From contig CAYZXS010000019.1 of NCBI GenBank assembly GCA_964482495.1, positions 1 through 64,000 of the forward strand: 64,000 nucleotides of DNA, given 5' to 3'. The DNA comes from J029 sp964482495 (GTDB taxonomy: Bacteria > Planctomycetota > UBA1135). Shown here piece by piece: positions 59,337 to 64,000 of this stretch (position 1 is the stretch's first letter; each line of letters opens with the position of its first letter). The notes under the pieces were generated by a model that searched no databases, was not told where the DNA came from, and was given only the letters and a program-made list of their open reading frames with translations. Position numbers and translations under genes: made by a program.

Positions 59337-61313
59337 ATGCCTCTCCCTGCCCTCAAGATCGACGCCGAGGAGCTCCTCCAACACCTCGGCTGGATGAAGC
59401 GCCTCGCCCTGAGCATGCTCGGGGACGAGGCGCTGGCCGAGGACGCCGTCAGCGAGACCTATCTCCGCGTCCTCCGCAAGCCCCCCAGCGCCGGCGTCCC
59501 GCTCGGCGGCTGGCTGAACACGACCCTGAAGCGGAACGTGCTGCAGTCGATGCGCTCGCGACGCCGGAGGGAGAACTTCCAGCAGTCCGCCCAGTCCCAG
59601 ATCCCCTCCAGCACCCGCCTCGAGCCCGCCGACCCGCTAGAGCAGGCCGAGGCCACCGAATACGCCGTCAAGGCCCTGCGCAAGCTCGAGGAGCCCTACC
59701 GGACCACCCTGCTGCTGCACTTCTTCCGCGACATGGACGCCCCGGCCATCGCCAAGCAGCTCGGCATCACCGTCTCGGGGGTCCACACCCGGCTGGACCG
59801 GGGGAAGAAGCTGCTGAGGGCCCAATTCCGGGAGCAGTACGACGGGAATTGGGCTGCGCCGATGCTGCTGGCCCTCGGATACAAGCCGTTGGCGCTGTCC
59901 ACTCTGGTCGCAGGCGCCTCCGCGACCAGCTGGGGCCTGCCCGCGGTCCTGATCCTGGCCGCGGGCGCCTCCGCCGCCGGCCTGGCCTGGCAATTCGGCG
60001 GCGGCCAGCCCGAGCCCGCCCCGGTCGAGGCCGCTGAGCTGCCCGCCCCGTCCGCGGCCGACACCGACGGAGCGGGCCCGCCCGTCTCCCCCGCCGGCCC
60101 GGCGGCCCCGCCCTCCGGCCCCGGCCGGCTCGCGGCCGCCCCGCCGCCGCCCGCCAGCTCCTCGAACCCGGGCTCCAGCCGGTGGCCCCTGCGGGTCGTG
60201 ACCCCCTCCGGGGACGCGGTGGCGCGCGTGCTGGGCTGGAACCGAGCGCGGCAGGCGCCCTTGAGCGTCCTGGTCTCCGAGCAGCCCTTCGGCAGCCTCC
60301 ATCCGGCGCCCGAGGCCCGGGTCCGCCACTCGGTTCCCGACGGGCGCTTCGTCACGGCCAGCTACTCGGGCCCCTTCCCGGAGTCGGGCCAGTGGCCCAT
60401 GGAATACCTGGGCACCCTCGAGAGCGACCTGGCGCCGCCCTTCCACGTCGCCGTCGCCCTGGGCCCGGTGATCCTCGGCCAGACCCAGGTCTCCGCCGGC
60501 GCCACCGAGGCCACGATCACGACCCCGGCCACCGCGGTCCGCTCCAACCTCGCCCGCGCCCGCGCCCGGCTGGTGGACGAGAGCGGCGCCAAGCTGACCT
60601 CAGGCCAGGTCAGCCTGCTCGGCCTGGACGGCAAGCCCTTCGGCTGGGTGGACCAGCCTTCCGGGACCTGGCAATTGGCCGACCTGGTCCCGGGTTCGGT
60701 AGTGCTGCGCGCCAGCGCCCCCGACCGGGGCGCGCTCGCGCGTTGGGTCTCCCTCCAACCGGGAGACAACCTCGACCTCGGCGATCTGGTCCTGCCGGCG
60801 CCCACGAGCCTGACCGGCTCCCTGCGCCAGGCCGACGGCAGCCCGGCGCCTGAAGTCATCCTGCGCCTGGAGCCGATGCGGACCGCTCCGGACGGCGAGC
60901 CCTTCCTCGGCTACCTGGCGGCGCTGACCGACGAGAACGGCGATTTCCGGATCACCGGCGCCGCTCCCGGGCTCTACCAGCTCCTGGCCCAGAGCTCCGG
61001 CCTGTGCCGGGGCGTGCTGCTCGCCGACACCCGCGCCGGCGACGTCGACTTGGGCGCGTGGCAGCTCCCGGCCTCCGCGCCCGTCACGTTCCGCCCGGAC
61101 TTCTCGTCGTCCCCCTTCGGCTGGGTGGTCACGATCCGGGACCAGAACACCGGCGCGCGGCTCCACTCCTCCCGGATGAAGCGGCCGCTCACCCTCCAGA
61201 TCCCCGACGGCAGTTACCAGGTCGAGATCGGCGACATCGAGGCCGGGCACCGCCAGGTCTGCACCACCTTCACCGTCGCCGGCGCGGCCCTGGAGGTCGC
61301 TTTCCAGGACTGA
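59337..61313 (+). CDS. ECF sigma factor fused through membrane helices to CpdR domains, second copy
   Basis: The 658-residue protein has sigma region 2 at about 10-75 (HLGWMKRLALSMLGDEALAE, DAVSETYLRVLRKPP, WLNTTLKRNVLQSM) and region 4 at about 108-165 (ALRKLEEPYRTTLLLHFFRD; APAIAKQLGITVSGVHTRLD, RGKKLL). Hydrophobic residues at about 185-218 follow, a Pro/Ala linker (225-295), then several CpdR-like sandwiches (for example LTGSLRQADGSPAPEVILRL and ENGDFRITGAAPGLYQLL). The DNA-binding half is predicted to be cytoplasmic and the repeats outside. It is the same design as 18759-20969 but with an intact first repeat and a longer linker. I start at ATG 59337; upstream in-frame codons also lack stops. 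Confidence 0.85.
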   Translation: MPLPALKIDAEELLQHLGWMKRLALSMLGDEALAEDAVSETYLRVLRKPPSAGVPLGGWLNTTLKRNVLQSMRSRRRRENFQQSAQSQIPSSTRLEPADPLEQAEATEYAVKALRKLEEPYRTTLLLHFFRDMDAPAIAKQLGITVSGVHTRLDRGKKLLRAQFREQYDGNWAAPMLLALGYKPLALSTLVAGASATSWGLPAVLILAAGASAAGLAWQFGGGQPEPAPVEAAELPAPSAADTDGAGPPVSPAGPAAPPSGPGRLAAAPPPPASSSNPGSSRWPLRVVTPSGDAVARVLGWNRARQAPLSVLVSEQPFGSLHPAPEARVRHSVPDGRFVTASYSGPFPESGQWPMEYLGTLESDLAPPFHVAVALGPVILGQTQVSAGATEATITTPATAVRSNLARARARLVDESGAKLTSGQVSLLGLDGKPFGWVDQPSGTWQLADLVPGSVVLRASAPDRGALARWVSLQPGDNLDLGDLVLPAPTSLTGSLRQADGSPAPEVILRLEPMRTAPDGEPFLGYLAALTDENGDFRITGAAPGLYQLLAQSSGLCRGVLLADTRAGDVDLGAWQLPASAPVTFRPDFSSSPFGWVVTIRDQNTGARLHSSRMKRPLTLQIPDGSYQVEIGDIEAGHRQVCTTFTVAGAALEVAFQD

Positions 61314-61369
61314 GCGGCGGCCAGGAGGCGCGAAAGGGCGAGAGGGCGAGAGGGGCGCGCCTCAGCGGG

Positions 61370-61633
61370 TCACTCGTCCACCGGCAGCGGCTGCTCGAGC
61401 TGGACGACGTAGTTCATCCGGCTGTCGGCGCCGGCTCCGGCGCGGACCATCCGGCCGCGGTAGGCCTTCCCGTCCACGACCACGTCCACCTCCAGATGGC
61501 CGTCGGAGGCGAACAGGACGCTGCCCGGGCTGAGGGTCACGAGGTCACCCTCCAACTTGCCCTGGCTCGCCTCCAGGGCAGCGGGAAGGTGGACGTCGAA
61601 TTGGTCGGCCCATTGCTTGTCCGCTTCCGTCAT
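61370..61633 (-). CDS. Small hypothetical protein, possibly PilZ-like
   Basis: The 87-residue product begins MTEADKQWADQFDVHLPAAL and has a beta-rich body (GDLVTLSPGSVLFASDGHLE; VDVVVDGKAYRGRMVRAG; MNYVVQLEQPLPVDE). The order of strands and the closing NYVVQLEQPLP resemble a short PilZ domain, but the RxxxR and (D/N)xSxxG c-di-GMP-binding motifs are not visible. The frame opens further upstream at 61696; I chose the inner ATG because the longer version has no conserved look. It converges with sigma fusion 2. Confidence 0.5.
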   Translation of the reverse strand: MTEADKQWADQFDVHLPAALEASQGKLEGDLVTLSPGSVLFASDGHLEVDVVVDGKAYRGRMVRAGAGADSRMNYVVQLEQPLPVDE

Positions 61634-61869
61634 CGTCCTCCAGTGGTGGCTGGGGTCCCCGACCGGGCTTCCGCGAGAGTTCACGGAAGCCCGCATTCGG
61701 GGTGCGTCGACCGGGAGAGGCCGGCCTCCACGTTGTCTTGATCCCGCAGGGGGCCGTTTGTCCCAAAGAATTGGAGAAAAATCCGAGAGCCGGCCGCCGG
61801 GCCTCAGCGCCCGCAGAAAAGACGCCTTCCAGCCACTGCAATCTCCCTTTCCGGCGCTATTTTCTAGGG

Positions 61870-64000
61870 GTGCGGACTTTGCTGAATCAATTCTCCGAGG
61901 AGTTCGGGAACACCGTCGACCCGCTCTTCCCCTCTCTGACGGAAGTCCATCAGGCCCTGCAGGGGGCCGACGCCGAGAATCCGGCCCGGGCGGTCCTGCC
62001 CCAGATCCAAGAGCTCACCGACCAGCTCCAGACCTTGTCGGACCGGGTGGCCGAACAGCGCGCCTACGTGCTCATCTTCGGCCCGCTGAAGAGCGGCAAA
62101 TCGACGCTGATGAACGCCCTCAGCGCCGAGTACGTCAGCGAGGTCACCGCCCTGCCGGCCTATCCCTGCTTGGTGAACGTCAGCCACGCGCCCAGCCGGG
62201 AGCTGGTCCTGACCCGCTACGACGGCAGCGCCGAGACCGTGCAGGACCTGCCGGGCATGCGCGCCGAGCTGGACCAGGCCCACGCCGAGCTGGCGGAGCG
62301 CATGCGGGAAGTGGAGGCCACCGACGAGAGCTTCGACCCCGGCCAGCACGCGCCGCGGGCGGTTCGCCGGGTCGAGATCAAGCTTCCGGCCGAGGAGCTG
62401 GAGAAGTCCGGCACGGTGCTGGTGGACACCCCCGGGCTCTACACCCGGATGAAGTTCGGCTATGACCGCATGACCCGCGACTTCCGCGACACTGCGGCCT
62501 GCGCCATCTTCGTCGTGCGCACCGACAACCTGTTCCTGGAGCAGGTCTTCGACGAGTTCAACGAGCTGCTCGAGCTGTTCAGCCGCATCTTCCTGGTGGT
62601 CAACCTCGACACCACCAAGCAGGATCTGCAGCCCGACGGCAGCCTCCAGCCGAGCCTGGAGCACGAGGACCCGTCCCGCATCCTGGACGCCTTCGAGCAG
62701 CTGTCCATGAGCGCTCCGCTGAAGGCCGCCTTCGACGAGGGGCGCCTGGAGATCTACCCGGTGGACCTGCTCCGCGCCGCCAGCAAGCGCCTGCGTCTGG
62801 AGGACGGCGACCCCGAGGAGGACGGCGACGGCTTCCAGGGCTTCCGCGGCGACCTGACCGACTATCTCAACAGTTCGGACTACCTGGCCGCCTTCCTCGG
62901 CGACAGCCTGCGCCGGGCCGCCAGCCTGACCGGGGACCTGGCGGAGACCTGCCAGGCCGGCCCCGTGCGCGAGCTCGCCGGGCTCGCGGCCGACCTGGAG
63001 CGGGACCAGAGCGTCGCCCAGCAGAAGCTCGACACCCTGAAGCGCCTCGAGGGCTTCTCCTGGGAGGAGGCCTACCGGCCCCTGCGTGAGGAGCTGGCCG
63101 CGTCGGCCCAAGAGATCGCCGAGGCGGTGCGCGAGAAGGCCGGGCGCGCCTTGGTCGGCTCGCTGGAGTCCTGGTACCGGACCGATGCCAGCCTCCAGGA
63201 CCTCGGCGACCAGGAGTTGGCGCCGCTGCTCAGCAGCTTCCAGAACGAGCTGGCCCTGGCGATCCACCAAGCCCTGCACCAGATGATCCAGGACGGCAGC
63301 GGCGGCCCGACCGTGCCGAGCGGGGTGCGGGTCAGCCTGACCGCTGCCGGCCTATCGCTGGACCAGATCGGCCGCGAGGTCTTCGACGCCCTCGACCCCT
63401 ACGCCGGCATCGAACCGGCGACCCTGCCGATCCGGAGCCAGGAGATCCCGGTGAAGAAGGGCTTCTGGGACTGGCTCCTGTTCCGGAGCCAGGCGAAGGT
63501 CGCGCGGCGCCTCTTCGGCCCCGACCCCAAGCCCAAGAACCGGGTGCCGAAGGCCGCGAAGGCCAAGCGGCTCGGCCCGCCGGCGCGGCAGATGCTCAGC
63601 CGGACCGTGACCGACTTCTTCGACTCCTTCAGCCCCCGGAGCCTGGAGCGGCTCCTGGATCGGGTCTTCCACGACTACTCCCGGCCCTCGATCCAGGCCC
63701 TGCAGGCGGGCTTGGCCACGCTCGAGCGCAGCTGCCGCGACCGGCTCCAAACGGCCGAGCGGCGATTGGCCGAGATCGCCCGGGTGCGCCGCTCCCTCGG
63801 CGCTCTGGAGGGCGACCTCGGAGACATCCGGGGGCGTTTGGATGAAATGAGCCAGCTCTACGCCCAGATCCCGGACGGTGGCGATGGTCCGCCGGCGGTT
63901 CCGGAGATCTTGCCCGGCGATCCTGCGGACGAGGAGCTCGCCCTGGAGTTGGAGGAGGGGCCCCCGAGCGTGCCCGGCACCCCCTCCGAACCGGCGCCAG
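61870..64000 (+). CDS. Dynamin-like/GTPase-domain protein, 3' end outside the window
   Basis: The frame begins at GTG 61870 and is open to the window end, giving at least 710 residues. The GTPase domain has G1 GPLKSGKST (71-79), G3 DTPG (186-189) and a G4-like LDTTKQD. A threonine-rich switch I is not obvious. A long mainly helical region with coiled-coil character (about 330-600) follows, then an acidic Pro-rich tail. The architecture fits bacterial dynamin-like proteins or related large GTPases (YjdA/CrfC-like), which bind membranes or chromosomes. No in-frame ATG lies near enough to replace GTG, and no ribosome-binding site is clear. Confidence 0.82.
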   Translation, partial: MRTLLNQFSEEFGNTVDPLFPSLTEVHQALQGADAENPARAVLPQIQELTDQLQTLSDRVAEQRAYVLIFGPLKSGKSTLMNALSAEYVSEVTALPAYPCLVNVSHAPSRELVLTRYDGSAETVQDLPGMRAELDQAHAELAERMREVEATDESFDPGQHAPRAVRRVEIKLPAEELEKSGTVLVDTPGLYTRMKFGYDRMTRDFRDTAACAIFVVRTDNLFLEQVFDEFNELLELFSRIFLVVNLDTTKQDLQPDGSLQPSLEHEDPSRILDAFEQLSMSAPLKAAFDEGRLEIYPVDLLRAASKRLRLEDGDPEEDGDGFQGFRGDLTDYLNSSDYLAAFLGDSLRRAASLTGDLAETCQAGPVRELAGLAADLERDQSVAQQKLDTLKRLEGFSWEEAYRPLREELAASAQEIAEAVREKAGRALVGSLESWYRTDASLQDLGDQELAPLLSSFQNELALAIHQALHQMIQDGSGGPTVPSGVRVSLTAAGLSLDQIGREVFDALDPYAGIEPATLPIRSQEIPVKKGFWDWLLFRSQAKVARRLFGPDPKPKNRVPKAAKAKRLGPPARQMLSRTVTDFFDSFSPRSLERLLDRVFHDYSRPSIQALQAGLATLERSCRDRLQTAERRLAEIARVRRSLGALEGDLGDIRGRLDEMSQLYAQIPDGGDGPPAVPEILPGDPADEELALELEEGPPSVPGTPSEPAP

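Noticed and set aside
1..64000. CRISPR arrays, tRNA or rRNA genes, insertion sequences
   Set aside because: No regularly spaced repeats, cloverleaf, conserved rRNA segments, transposase or integrase were seen; gaps between genes are all under 300 bases.

Overview
The window looks like a chromosomal segment of a high-GC member of the Planctomycetota. This is inferred from family content, not from a marker gene. The supporting features are: many secreted beta-propeller, FG-GAP and carboxypeptidase-regulatory-like (CpdR) proteins; two ECF sigma factors fused through a membrane helix to CpdR domains; two membrane proteins ending in a prenyltransferase/squalene-oxidase-type toroid, one of them beside ExbB/ExbD; Tat-exported Gfo/Idh oxidoreductase; and a recurring C-terminal domain ending in a 'VWFQA.D....LSN' signature. 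I saw no rRNA, tRNA, CRISPR array, transposase or integrase.

Layout. 0-11 kb: an interrupted FG-GAP protein; an S46 dipeptidyl peptidase and a sortilin-type propeller protein diverging from a large inverted duplication; a thioredoxin-fold selenoprotein (UGPC); a PepSY-TM protein; a second, larger propeller protein with an inserted PDZ domain and EF-hands. 11-15 kb: AsnA, a TonB-like toroid protein, ApbE. 15-19 kb: a glycyl radical activase and a HypD-like glycyl radical enzyme. 19-21 kb: sigma-CpdR fusion 1. 21-32 kb: OprB porin, a secreted hypothetical, a metallophosphoesterase, a GH38-like alpha-mannosidase, a BNR protein, an esterase and a secreted hypothetical. 33-38 kb: prolidase, POT peptide transporter, APC permease and a lipoprotein methyltransferase. 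38.7-42.5 kb: an outer-membrane beta-barrel whose frame carries two UGA codons as U-x-x-U, then PhzF, an alpha/beta hydrolase and a CpdR protein. 42.5-50.5 kb: a four-gene operon (TPR protein, ExbB, ExbD, propeller/TolA-like/toroid giant). 50.7-64 kb: a lipoprotein, a frameshifted five-haem cytochrome, a large CpdR protein, a Gfo/Idh enzyme, two small secreted proteins, sigma-CpdR fusion 2, a small hypothetical and a dynamin-like GTPase that runs off the window.

The most notable points are the two UGA-recoded genes, each with a bacterial SECIS-like hairpin at the right distance, and the ExbB/ExbD operon whose TolA-like partner carries a toroid head. The S46 peptidase, POT transporter, prolidase and HypD-like enzyme together suggest scavenging of proline- and hydroxyproline-containing peptides, partly under anoxia. 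Three inverted-repeat (REP-like) elements punctuate the window, and one supplies the start codon of a gene. No gap between genes exceeds 300 bases. The longest ones hold the inverted duplication (2150-2410), the asnA leader (11226-11445), the asnA terminator region (12580-12801), leader hairpins (53491-53688) and, at 61634-61869, nothing I recognise.
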